A stretch of DNA of 64,000 nucleotides from Streptomyces venezuelae. Lineage in GTDB: Bacteria > Actinomycetota > Actinomycetes > Streptomycetales > Streptomycetaceae. Under the pieces are notes generated by a model. It saw only the letters and a program-made list of their open reading frames with translations, searched no databases and was not told where the DNA came from. Positions within the stretch are counted from its first letter, which is position 1; each line of letters starts with the position of its first letter. The stretch is taken from positions 6,968,001 through 7,032,000 of the forward strand of contig NZ_CP029193.1 in assembly GCF_008642355.1 (NCBI RefSeq), read 5' to 3'. Below are positions 1-6,708 of this stretch, piece by piece. A program made the position numbers and the translations under genes.

Positions 1-71
1 AGGCAGGCCAGATCCGGTGCGAGGGATATGAGGTCGGGTTTCTTCACCGCTTCGGCGATGTGTGCGTGCAT
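1..71 (-). CDS. N-terminus of a probable PLP-dependent enzyme (partial)
   Basis: Only the first 23 codons are in the window, reading leftward from ATG at 71-69 and beginning MHAHIAEAVKKPDLISLAP. A GGGGGGAT ribosome binding site lies just upstream on the minus strand. From memory this opening resembles actinobacterial cysteine-synthase/SbnA-like PLP enzymes, which make 2,3-diaminopropionate precursors from O-phosphoserine. Too little sequence is present to prove that. It diverges from the GHMP kinase gene across a Zur-box-like palindrome, so the two are probably co-regulated by zinc. The family call is inference; the existence of a gene here is well supported by its start, its binding site and the promoter. 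Confidence 0.45.
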   Translation of the reverse strand, partial: MHAHIAEAVKKPDLISLAPDLAC

Positions 72-163
72 GACGGAGATCCCCCCGTAGGGACGTAGGG
101 CGGAGAGGGCAGGCAGGCTCCGGGGCGGGGAGGCCCCGGGAACGCCGAGAGCATCACACTAGA

Positions 164-178
164 TGAAAATGATTGTCA
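164..178. promoter_or_regulatory. Zur-box-like operator in a divergent promoter
   Basis: TGAAAATGATTGTCA differs at one position from the perfect 15-bp palindrome TGAAAATGATTTTCA, which is the Streptomyces Zur consensus as I know it. On the plus strand TGAAAA (164-169) is followed after 17 nt by TAAGTT (187-192), a possible -35/-10 pair for the kinase gene. On the minus strand a consensus TTGACA (179-174) overlaps the right arm and serves the leftward gene. A bound repressor would therefore cover both -35 elements, giving zinc-dependent repression of both genes. Confidence 0.7.
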
Positions 179-252
179 AGAGCGGGTAAGTTCGGCACAC
201 TGGTCCGCGCGGAGCGCCGTGCCGTGCGCGCCGCCATGTCGAGAGGAGACGC

Positions 253-1251
253 GTGAAGCTGTTCCAGGAGGCCGCGACCCGGTCCCGCCCGCCCCGCCGG
301 GGCGCACCCGCGACCGGGGTCGGCACCGCCTTCGGCACCTTCGGCGAGCTGCTCCAGGGAGCGCTGCCCGAGGAGGGCGGGGACTTCCTCGTGACGCTGC
401 CCGTCGCCCGCTGGACGATGGCCACGTTCCGGCGGGGGTCCGCGTCGGGGGAGATCGAGGTCCGGCCCGCGCACAAGACGAAGGCGCTGCAACTCGCGCG
501 CATGATCGCCGACTTGGCACCGGCGACAGCGGCCGGGTGCCGTCCCGGCGGCGTGCTCACCCTCAGCAGCGTCATCCCGGAGGGCAAGGGTCTCGCCAGC
601 TCCTCCGCCGACCTCGTCGCCACGGCGCGCGCGGTCGGCCGGGCCCTCCGAGTGCCCATGCCGCCTGCCGGGATCGAGCGCCTCCTGGCCCGCATCGAAC
701 CCACCGACGGCGTCCTGTACCCCGCGATCGTCGCCTACCACCACCGCAGCGTCAGGCTCCGCGCCGTCCTCGGTTCGCTGCCCGCCATGGCGGTCGTCGG
801 CATCGACGAGGGCGGGTCGGTGGACACGGTGGACTTCAACCGCATCCCCAAACCGTTCACGACCGCCGACCGGCACGCCTACGCCGGACTGCTCGAACGG
901 CTCACCGTCGCCGTGCGCGCCCACGACCTGCCGGAGGTGGGGCGCGTCGCCACGCGCAGCGCCCTGATGAACCAGACACTGCGCCACAAGGCGTCGCTGG
1001 AGCCGATGCTGGACATCTGCCGCGAGGTCGGCGGCCTCGGCGTGGCGGTCGGGCACAGCGGTACGACGTCGGGGATCCTGCTCGACGCCACGGACCCCGC
1101 GTACACGCGTCGCGTGACGGCGGCGGCGCAGGCGTGCGAGGAGCTGGCGGGCGGAGCGGGCGGGGTCTCGGTCTACCGGACGCTGAGCTTCGGCACGGTG
1201 CCGACGCGCCCCGCCCTTCCCGTGCCGTCCGCTCTGGAGCGGGTCCCGTGA
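253..1251 (+). CDS. GHMP-family kinase, L-threonine/L-serine kinase-like (PduX type)
   Basis: A 332-residue GHMP kinase: ATP-dependent phosphorylation of a small hydroxyl substrate. The glycine/serine ATP loop PEGKGLASSSADL is at residues 109-121, an EPTDG segment follows at about 149-153, and a GHSGTTSG C-terminal motif is near residue 275. The length and the N-terminal GTFGELLQG fit PduX-like L-threonine kinases, which make O-phosphothreonine in cobamide synthesis. No cobalamin gene is nearby. The shared Zur box with the leftward gene makes an O-phospho-amino acid for chelator synthesis a plausible alternative. The start is GTG at 253, set by GAGAGGAG at 241-248. The stop overlaps the next start (GTGA). 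Confidence 0.8.
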   Translation: MKLFQEAATRSRPPRRGAPATGVGTAFGTFGELLQGALPEEGGDFLVTLPVARWTMATFRRGSASGEIEVRPAHKTKALQLARMIADLAPATAAGCRPGGVLTLSSVIPEGKGLASSSADLVATARAVGRALRVPMPPAGIERLLARIEPTDGVLYPAIVAYHHRSVRLRAVLGSLPAMAVVGIDEGGSVDTVDFNRIPKPFTTADRHAYAGLLERLTVAVRAHDLPEVGRVATRSALMNQTLRHKASLEPMLDICREVGGLGVAVGHSGTTSGILLDATDPAYTRRVTAAAQACEELAGGAGGVSVYRTLSFGTVPTRPALPVPSALERVP

Positions 1252-1721
1252 CCGCGAGCGGGGCGGAGGGAATGCGCAGAACCCGGCAGCGGGCCGCCGT
1301 GCTCGAAATCCTCGGCGGCTGCAGCGAGTTCGTCTCCGCGCAGGAACTGCACGCCCTGCTCGCCGGGTCCGGCCGGGCGGTCGGTCTCACCACCGTCTAC
1401 CGCGCGCTGCGCGAACTGCACCGGGGCGGTCTCGTCGACGTCGTGCGCGACGAGACCGGCGAACGGCTCTACCTGCGGCGGCCCACCGACGAGCACCGCC
1501 ACTACCTCATCTGCCGCGACTGCGGCCGGAGCCGCGCGGTGGACGCCGGGGCCGTCGAGGTGTGGGCGGACCGGCTCGCGGAGACGACGGGCTTCGCCGA
1601 GCTGGAGCACACCCTCGAACTCAGCGGGGTCTGCGGGCCCTGCCGCTCCGCTCAACTGTGCACGCCGAGACCGGACATGCCCGGCGCGAGCTCGGGGCGC
1701 AGCACGAGGTCACCGTCGTAG
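1248..1721 (+). CDS. Fur-family transcriptional regulator, Zur-like
   Basis: A 157-residue Fur-superfamily metalloregulator. The winged-helix recognition region LTTVYRALRELHRGGLVDV is around residues 47-65. Metal-binding residues include H83 and H85 and two CXXC pairs, C89/C92 and C129/C132, which form the structural zinc site. The HRHYLICRDCG segment is typical of Zur rather than classical Fur. Translation starts at GTG 1248, overlapping the kinase stop, so it is coupled to the kinase and probably zinc-responsive itself. The last 25 residues or so run past the family's usual end and overlap the 3' end of the convergent quinone reductase gene by 70 nt. Confidence 0.88.
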   Translation: MTASGAEGMRRTRQRAAVLEILGGCSEFVSAQELHALLAGSGRAVGLTTVYRALRELHRGGLVDVVRDETGERLYLRRPTDEHRHYLICRDCGRSRAVDAGAVEVWADRLAETTGFAELEHTLELSGVCGPCRSAQLCTPRPDMPGASSGRSTRSPS

Positions 1722-2416
1722 GCCCCGCCGTTCTCCTCGTGGAAGGGCAGCGGCTCCGTGCGGGGGAGGGCGCGCAGCCGCTCGCGCAGCCGCGCCGCGC
1801 TGTCGGCGTATCCGGCGTCGGTGAGCCGGTCGGCCCCGTACACGACGAACGGCGGCAGCGCGGCCATCCCCGTGTACCAGAACGTGCCGTGCAGCAGAGG
1901 GAAGAGCACCTGGTCCAGCTGGCCGTGGATCCCGCGCGGCCCGAAGCCGGACGCGCGGGCGCCGACCGACGTGACGACGAGGGCGCGCTTGCCCGCGAGG
2001 CCCCCGTCGCCGTACCGCAGGGTCCGCCCGTCGGGCCCCTTGATGCCGAAGCCGAAGCCCTGCACGAGCACCCGGTCGAACCAGCCCTTGAGGATCGCGG
2101 GCGGACCGAACCACCAGAGCGGGAACTGGAAGACGAGCGTGTCCGCCCAGGCGATCTTCTCCTGCTCACGGCGCACGTCCTCGCTCAACGTCCGGCCCCT
2201 GTAGGCGCGTTCCTGCTCGGGACCCACGAAGAGCCGACGGTCGCGCGGCGCGTCCCCGAAGTCGTCGGCGTCCACCACGGCCTTCCAGTCCATGCCGTAC
2301 AGATCCGACGTGCGGTGCTCGTGCCCGAGCGACTCCAGCGTGCGCAGCCCCTCCGTCATCAGCGAGCCGCCCAGCGAGCGCCGGTCGGGATGTGCGAATA
2401 CCCAGAGAATCTTCAT
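1652..2416 (-). CDS. NAD(P)H dehydrogenase (quinone), flavodoxin-like fold
   Basis: A 254-residue cytosolic flavoprotein of the NQO1/KefF/MdaB family. It starts MKILWVFAHPDRRSLGGSL, the FMN/FAD-binding first loop (FAHPD..S..). A WADTLVFQFPLWWFGPPAILKGW segment carries the conserved FPLWW and P.ILKGW stretches of quinone reductases, split here across residues 90-115. Its role is two-electron reduction of quinones at NAD(P)H expense. It is monocistronic and convergent with the Fur-type gene (3' ends overlap by 70 nt). An inverted repeat 38-72 bp upstream of its start may hold an operator. Confidence 0.85.
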   Translation of the reverse strand: MKILWVFAHPDRRSLGGSLMTEGLRTLESLGHEHRTSDLYGMDWKAVVDADDFGDAPRDRRLFVGPEQERAYRGRTLSEDVRREQEKIAWADTLVFQFPLWWFGPPAILKGWFDRVLVQGFGFGIKGPDGRTLRYGDGGLAGKRALVVTSVGARASGFGPRGIHGQLDQVLFPLLHGTFWYTGMAALPPFVVYGADRLTDAGYADSAARLRERLRALPRTEPLPFHEENGGAYDGDLVLRPELAPGMSGLGVHS

Positions 2417-2453
2417 GCCCCGATCCTGTGCCGCCGCTCAGGACCGCAACGAG

Positions 2454-2488
2454 TGGCCAGATGGTCATGGCCCGCAAGGATCTGGCCA
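2454..2488. repeat. Inverted repeat, candidate operator upstream of the quinone reductase
   Basis: TGGCCAGA at 2454-2461 is matched by its exact reverse complement TCTGGCCA at 2481-2488, with 19 nt between them. It sits in the divergent intergenic region between the quinone reductase (start 2416) and the small copper-unit peptide (start 2596). It could be an operator for a MarR/ArsR-type regulator not encoded in the window. Only the symmetry is seen. Confidence 0.35.
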
Positions 2489-2595
2489 AGATGTGGACGA
2501 AGGGCGGCTGCCCGGGAACTCGGGCCCCGCCGTATCCGACTCCTGGAGCGGTGCGGGCCGCCCGGTCCGCGCCGTCGCACGATCCGGGAGCGGTG

Positions 2596-2826
2596 ATGGT
2601 TGAGGACAGACGGCGGAGATGGGTGCCGCCGCCCGCACTCTGCGGCTTTCTGTTGCTGTTGGTGCTGATCTTCACCGCGTCGTACGCCGTGGGCAGGGCG
2701 GCGGGCCCGGTCGCACCCGGCATGCACGACGCGCGGCCCGGCTCCGGGTCCGACACCCGGCCCGACGGCGACAACGACAGCGGCGGCGGCGGTGGCATGG
2801 GTGGCATGCACGGCGGAGGCCACTGA
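2596..2826 (+). CDS. Small single-pass membrane peptide with Gly/Met/His tail
   Basis: A 76-residue protein. The N-terminus is basic (MVEDRRRRW), one transmembrane segment spans roughly residues 10-32 (LCGFLLLLVLIFTASYAV), and the outside tail is polar and Asp/Gly-rich, ending GGGGGMGGMHGGGH. The Met/His end could bind copper(I); that is inference. GGGAG at 2586-2590 favours the ATG at 2596 over the GTG three bases before it. Its stop overlaps the copA start (TGATG), so it is the first gene of the copper unit. Confidence 0.7.
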   Translation: MVEDRRRRWVPPPALCGFLLLLVLIFTASYAVGRAAGPVAPGMHDARPGSGSDTRPDGDNDSGGGGGMGGMHGGGH

Positions 2827-5141
2827 TGGGCGTCGAAGCGGCGGACACCGTGGTGACCACCGACCTGACCGTCGGCGGCATGACCTGCGCGGCCTGCGTG
2901 AAGCGGGTCGAGAAGCGGCTCGGCAGGCTCGACGGGGTGACCGCGACGGTCAACCTCGCGACCGGCCGCGCCCGCGTGAGCCACCCGCCGTCCGTCACCC
3001 CGGCCGACCTCGTCACCACCGTCGAGCAGGCCGGGTACACGGCACAGCTGCCGGAGCCCCCACGGCAGGAGCGGGGAAAGGGGGGACAGGGGCGGCAAGG
3101 AGAACAGCTCGCGTGGGGAGCCGGGCAACGCCAACAGCTCCTGGTCACCGCGCTGCTCGCGCTCCCCGTGCTCGTCCTGTCCATGGTCCCCGCCCTCCAG
3201 TTCCGCAACTGGCAGTGGCTGTGCTTCGCCCTCGCCGCGCCGGTCGCCACCTGGGGCGCGTGGCCCTTCCACCTGCGCGCGCTGCGCGGTCTCCGGCACG
3301 CGGCGGCGACGATGGACACGTTGGTCTCGCTGGGCGTCGCGGCGTCCTTCGGCTGGTCGGCGTACGCGCTCTTCCTCGGCGGCGCGGGCGAGCCCGGCAT
3401 GACGATGCCGTTCACGCTGCTGCCGTCCGCCGGTGACGGTGTCGCGCACGTCTATCTGGAGGCGGCCGTCGGTGTTCCCCTGTTCGTCCTCACCGGGCGG
3501 TTCCTGGAGGCGCGGGCCCGGCACGGCACCGGGCAGGCGCTGCGGTCGCTCGCGGGACTTGCGGTCAAGGACGTCGCCGTACGAGAGGACTCAGGGGCCG
3601 AGAAAGTCATCCCCGTCGCGCGACTGCGCGTGGGCCAGATCTTCGTCGTGCGGCCCGGTGAGCGGGTCGCGACCGACGGCGTCGTCGTCGAGGGCAACTC
3701 CGCCGTCGACCTGTCGCTGGTCACCGGGGAGAGCGAACCCGTCGAGGTCGGGCCGGGGACCGGTCTGACCGGTGGTGCCGTCAACGCGGGCGGGCTGCTC
3801 CTCGTCCGCGCCACGGCCGTCGGCGCGGACACCCGACTCGCCCGCATCACCCGCACGGTGACGGACGCCCAGGCGGGCAAGGCGAACGCGCAGCGGCTCG
3901 CTGACGAGGTGGCGGGCGTGTTCGTGCCGGTCGTGCTCTCGCTCGCCGCCACGGTGCTCGGCTTCTGGCTCGGCGCCGGAGCCGACCCGCAGGCCGCCGT
4001 CACCGCCTGCGTGGCCGTACTCGTCGTCGCCTGCCCGTGCGCCCTGGGCCTCGCCACCCCCACCGCCCTGATGGCCGCGACCGGCCGGGGCGCCCAGCTG
4101 GGGGTCCTGGTCACCGGGCCGCAGGCCCTCGAAGCGCTGAAGCACGTCGACACCGTCGTCCTCGACAAGACCGGCACCCTGACCTCCGGACACATGAGCG
4201 TCACCGCGTTCACGGCGGCACCCGACGGCATCGGCGGGGAGGCGGCGCTGCGGCTCGCCGGAGCCGTCGAGCAGGGCTCGGAACACCCGCTGGGCCGCGC
4301 GATCACCGCGTACGCGACGAAGTCCGCGCCCCACGAACCACTGCCCGCGGTCCGCGAGTTCGCCGCCGAGGCGGGGCGCGGCGTCCGGGGCGAGGTCGAC
4401 GGGCACGTCGTCGAAGTCCGTTCCCCCGGAGACGGGCTGGAGGGCCCGCTCGCGCGTGCGCTGGCCGAAGCCGAGCGTGCCGCGCACACCCCGGTCCTGG
4501 TCCTGGTGGACGGCAGGCCCGAGGCGCTCGTCGCCGTCGGGGACCTGGTGCGGCCCGGCAGTTACCGCGCCGTGGACCGGCTGCGGCGCCTCGGTGTGCG
4601 CCCCGTCCTCGCCACCGGCGACCGCGAGGCCACCGCCCGCGCCGTCGCCGGGAACCTCGGCATCGACGAGGTGCACGCCCGCTGCACACCCGAGGGAAAG
4701 GCGTCCCTCGTGCAGGAGTTGCGGGCAGGCGGACACCGCGTCGCGGTCATCGGCGACGGCGTGAACGACGCCGCGGCGCTCGCGGGCGCCGACCTCGGCA
4801 TCGCCATGGGCGGCGGCACCGACGTCGCGATCGGGGCCGCCGACGTGACGCTCGTCCGCGGCGACATCGAAGCCGTCGCGGACGCGGTGCGCCTGGCCCG
4901 CCGCACCCTGCGGACCATCCGCGTCAACCTCCTGTGGGCCTTCGGCTACAACGCCGTCACGGTGCCGCTCGCAGCGGTGGGCCTGCTGAACCCGATGGTC
5001 GCCGCCGCCGCGATGTCGGCGAGCTCCCTCCTCGTGGTCGGCAACAGCCTGCGCCTGCGCACCTGGCGCCCGGCCCGTGGCCCGGCCCCGCGCCCGCACC
5101 GCGACCGCGACCGCCGTCAGAACCGTGGAGGCGACCGATGA
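2826..5141 (+). CDS. copA: Copper-translocating P1B-type ATPase
   Basis: A 771-residue heavy-metal ATPase that exports Cu(I) across the membrane. One N-terminal heavy-metal-associated domain carries GMTCAAC at residues 18-24. The transmembrane copper-site motif CPC starts at residue 403, the phosphorylated aspartate is D447 in DKTGT, and the hinge motif GDGVND is at 643-648. The start is the ATG at 2826, sharing its A with the preceding stop. The length is normal. It overlaps the next gene by 4 nt (ATGA), giving a peptide-CopA-PCuAC unit. No CsoR box was recognised upstream. Confidence 0.95.
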   Translation: MGVEAADTVVTTDLTVGGMTCAACVKRVEKRLGRLDGVTATVNLATGRARVSHPPSVTPADLVTTVEQAGYTAQLPEPPRQERGKGGQGRQGEQLAWGAGQRQQLLVTALLALPVLVLSMVPALQFRNWQWLCFALAAPVATWGAWPFHLRALRGLRHAAATMDTLVSLGVAASFGWSAYALFLGGAGEPGMTMPFTLLPSAGDGVAHVYLEAAVGVPLFVLTGRFLEARARHGTGQALRSLAGLAVKDVAVREDSGAEKVIPVARLRVGQIFVVRPGERVATDGVVVEGNSAVDLSLVTGESEPVEVGPGTGLTGGAVNAGGLLLVRATAVGADTRLARITRTVTDAQAGKANAQRLADEVAGVFVPVVLSLAATVLGFWLGAGADPQAAVTACVAVLVVACPCALGLATPTALMAATGRGAQLGVLVTGPQALEALKHVDTVVLDKTGTLTSGHMSVTAFTAAPDGIGGEAALRLAGAVEQGSEHPLGRAITAYATKSAPHEPLPAVREFAAEAGRGVRGEVDGHVVEVRSPGDGLEGPLARALAEAERAAHTPVLVLVDGRPEALVAVGDLVRPGSYRAVDRLRRLGVRPVLATGDREATARAVAGNLGIDEVHARCTPEGKASLVQELRAGGHRVAVIGDGVNDAAALAGADLGIAMGGGTDVAIGAADVTLVRGDIEAVADAVRLARRTLRTIRVNLLWAFGYNAVTVPLAAVGLLNPMVAAAAMSASSLLVVGNSLRLRTWRPARGPAPRPHRDRDRRQNRGGDR

Positions 5142-5668
5142 GCGACACACACTCCTGGCGGCCCACCCGACGCCGCGTCCGCGAGGGGCTCGGCGGCGCC
5201 CTCGAACCCGTCGCCGCGTGCGCCGTCGCGCTGGGGCTGCTCACCGTGTGGACCGGCTCCGGAGCCGCGGGCAGCCCGGCGCGCGTCGAGGTCGCCGACG
5301 GGACGGTCTTCCTGCCGTACGGCGACACGCGCGAGAGCGCCGCGTTCTTCCGGATCACCAACTCCGGCGGCTCCGACGACCGGTTGACCGCCGTGACGTC
5401 GCCCGCACTCGACGACGTGATGCTCAGCCGGTACACGCCCACGGGGCGCGGCGCCGCCGGCATGCGCATGGTGGACTCCGCCGCCGTCCCGGCCGGCGAC
5501 GGCCTCACCATGTCGCCGTACGGCCTGGACGTCATGGTGCGCCTCCGCGAGCCGCTGAGCCTCGGCGAACGGATCCCTTTCGTCCTCACCTTCCGCGAGG
5601 GCGGAACCGTCCGAGCCGAAGCGGTCGTGATCCGCCCGTCCCACGGAAGCGAGGAACGGCCCCGCTGA
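5138..5668 (+). CDS. PCuAC-like copper chaperone domain protein, degenerate ligands
   Basis: A 176-residue exported or anchored protein. A hydrophobic segment at residues 22-42 (PVAACAVALGLLTVWTG) precedes a domain with the PCuAC (DUF461) layout: AAFFRITNSGG, then GMRMV, then the YGLDVMVRL strand and LGERIPFVLTF. Members normally bind Cu(I) through H-x-x-M...M...H-x-M. Here the last pair reads D-V-M in place of H-V-M, and the first histidine position reads DVMLSR. Both histidines therefore seem lost while methionines remain. It is coupled to copA by an ATGA overlap. A role in copper handling outside the membrane is the best guess. Confidence 0.72.
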   Translation: MSDTHSWRPTRRRVREGLGGALEPVAACAVALGLLTVWTGSGAAGSPARVEVADGTVFLPYGDTRESAAFFRITNSGGSDDRLTAVTSPALDDVMLSRYTPTGRGAAGMRMVDSAAVPAGDGLTMSPYGLDVMVRLREPLSLGERIPFVLTFREGGTVRAEAVVIRPSHGSEERPR

Positions 5669-5700
5669 GCGGCGGACGCCCCCACTTCCCCAGATCCCCC

Positions 5701-5728
5701 TTGCCTCTCCCGCGCCACTGTCTACCCT
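5701..5728 (+). promoter_or_regulatory. Possible vegetative promoter giving a leaderless transcript
   Basis: TTGCCT (5701-5706) and TACCCT (5723-5728) are separated by 16 nt and fit HrdB-type -35/-10 elements. Transcription would start about 7 nt downstream, on or next to the ATG at 5735. It is the only good promoter-like sequence before the peptidase operon at 5875. Confidence 0.4.
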
Positions 5729-5734
5729 GTGCGG

Positions 5735-5824
5735 ATGCCCGCGCGAAACGATCAGGCCGGTCAGGTCACGGCACCCCTTCACCGCGATGCCCGGCGTGGT
5801 TGCGAAACTGGGGTCGGCAAGTGA
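5735..5824 (+). CDS. Candidate leaderless 29-codon leader ORF before the peptidase operon
   Basis: ATG at 5735 opens a 29-codon frame (MPARNDQAGQVTAPLH...) ending TGA at 5822-5824. That is 50 nt before the D-aminopeptidase start and not in its frame. No Shine-Dalgarno is present, but the promoter-like TACCCT ends 7 nt before the ATG, which would make it leaderless. The peptide resembles nothing I know. It could be a regulatory leader or chance. Confidence 0.3.
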   Translation: MPARNDQAGQVTAPLHRDARRGCETGVGK

Positions 5825-5874
5825 TGTGAGTGTGGGCTGTTCGGTCATCCGGCCTCGGGGGAGTGGGAGAGGGT

Positions 5875-6708
5875 ATGAAGATCCTGATCAGCGCCGACAT
5901 GGAGGGCGCCACCGGCGTGACCTGGCCGGCCGACGTGCTGCCCGGCACCCCGCAGTGGGAGCGGTGCCGGGCGATGTTCACCTCGGACGTCGACGCCGCC
6001 GTGCTCGGGTTCTTCGACGGGGGCGCCGACCAGGTGCTCGTCAACGAGGCGCACTGGACCATGCGCAACCTGCTCCTCGAGCAGTTGGACGACCGGGTGG
6101 AGATGCTCACCGGACGCCACAAGTCGCTCTCCATGGTGGAGGGCGTGCAGCACGGCGACATCGACGGCATCGCGTTCATCGGCTACCACGCGGGCGCCGG
6201 GATGGAGGGCGTCCTCGCGCACACCTATCTCGCCAACCAGATCACCGGCGTGTGGGTCAACGGCGTCCGGGCCAGCGAGGGGCTGCTCAACTCGCACGTC
6301 GTCGCCGAGTACGGCGTCCCCGTCGTGCTCGTCACCGGCGACGACCTGGCCTGCGAGGACGCCCTCGGCTACGCGCCCGGGGCCCTGAAGGTCGCCGTCA
6401 AGGACCACGTCTCGCGCTACGCCGCGGTCTGCCGCACCCCGGCCCGTACCGCCGCGGACATCCGCGCCGCCGCCAAGGAGGCCGCCTCGCTGGCCGTGCG
6501 GCATGAGCCGGTGCACGGCGGTCCTTTCACCGTGGAGGTCGAGTTCGACGCCGAGCACCTCGCCATGGCGTCGACCGTCGTGCCGGGTGTGCGCCGTACG
6601 GGGGAGCGCAAGGTCGCGTACGACAGCGAGACGATGTACGAGGGGATCCGTACCTTCAAGGCGGTTACGACGATCGCCTCTGCCGCCGTGGAGGAGCAGT
6701 ATGGCTAG
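5875..6708 (+). CDS. dppA: D-aminopeptidase, M55 family
   Basis: A 277-residue zinc D-aminopeptidase of the DppA type, a self-compartmentalising enzyme that removes N-terminal D-amino acids. The family start MKILISADMEGATGVTWP holds metal-ligand residues in SADMEG, and VNEAHWTMRNL, GRHKSLSMVEG and GYHAGAG carry further conserved residues. The start is ATG 5875 after GGGAGAGGG. Its stop overlaps the next start by 8 nt. Four peptidase genes follow in one coupled run, which suggests breakdown of D-residue or cell-wall-derived peptides. Confidence 0.9.
   Translation: MKILISADMEGATGVTWPADVLPGTPQWERCRAMFTSDVDAAVLGFFDGGADQVLVNEAHWTMRNLLLEQLDDRVEMLTGRHKSLSMVEGVQHGDIDGIAFIGYHAGAGMEGVLAHTYLANQITGVWVNGVRASEGLLNSHVVAEYGVPVVLVTGDDLACEDALGYAPGALKVAVKDHVSRYAAVCRTPARTAADIRAAAKEAASLAVRHEPVHGGPFTVEVEFDAEHLAMASTVVPGVRRTGERKVAYDSETMYEGIRTFKAVTTIASAAVEEQYG

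Noticed and set aside
154..1056. Long minus-strand open frame opposite the GHMP kinase
   Set aside because: Product is Arg/Gly/Ala-rich with no family motif, and the plus strand encodes clear kinase motifs; high-GC antisense shadow.
3591..5150. Minus-strand open frame of about 519 codons opposite copA
   Set aside because: No recognisable domain; copA motifs are all on the plus strand.
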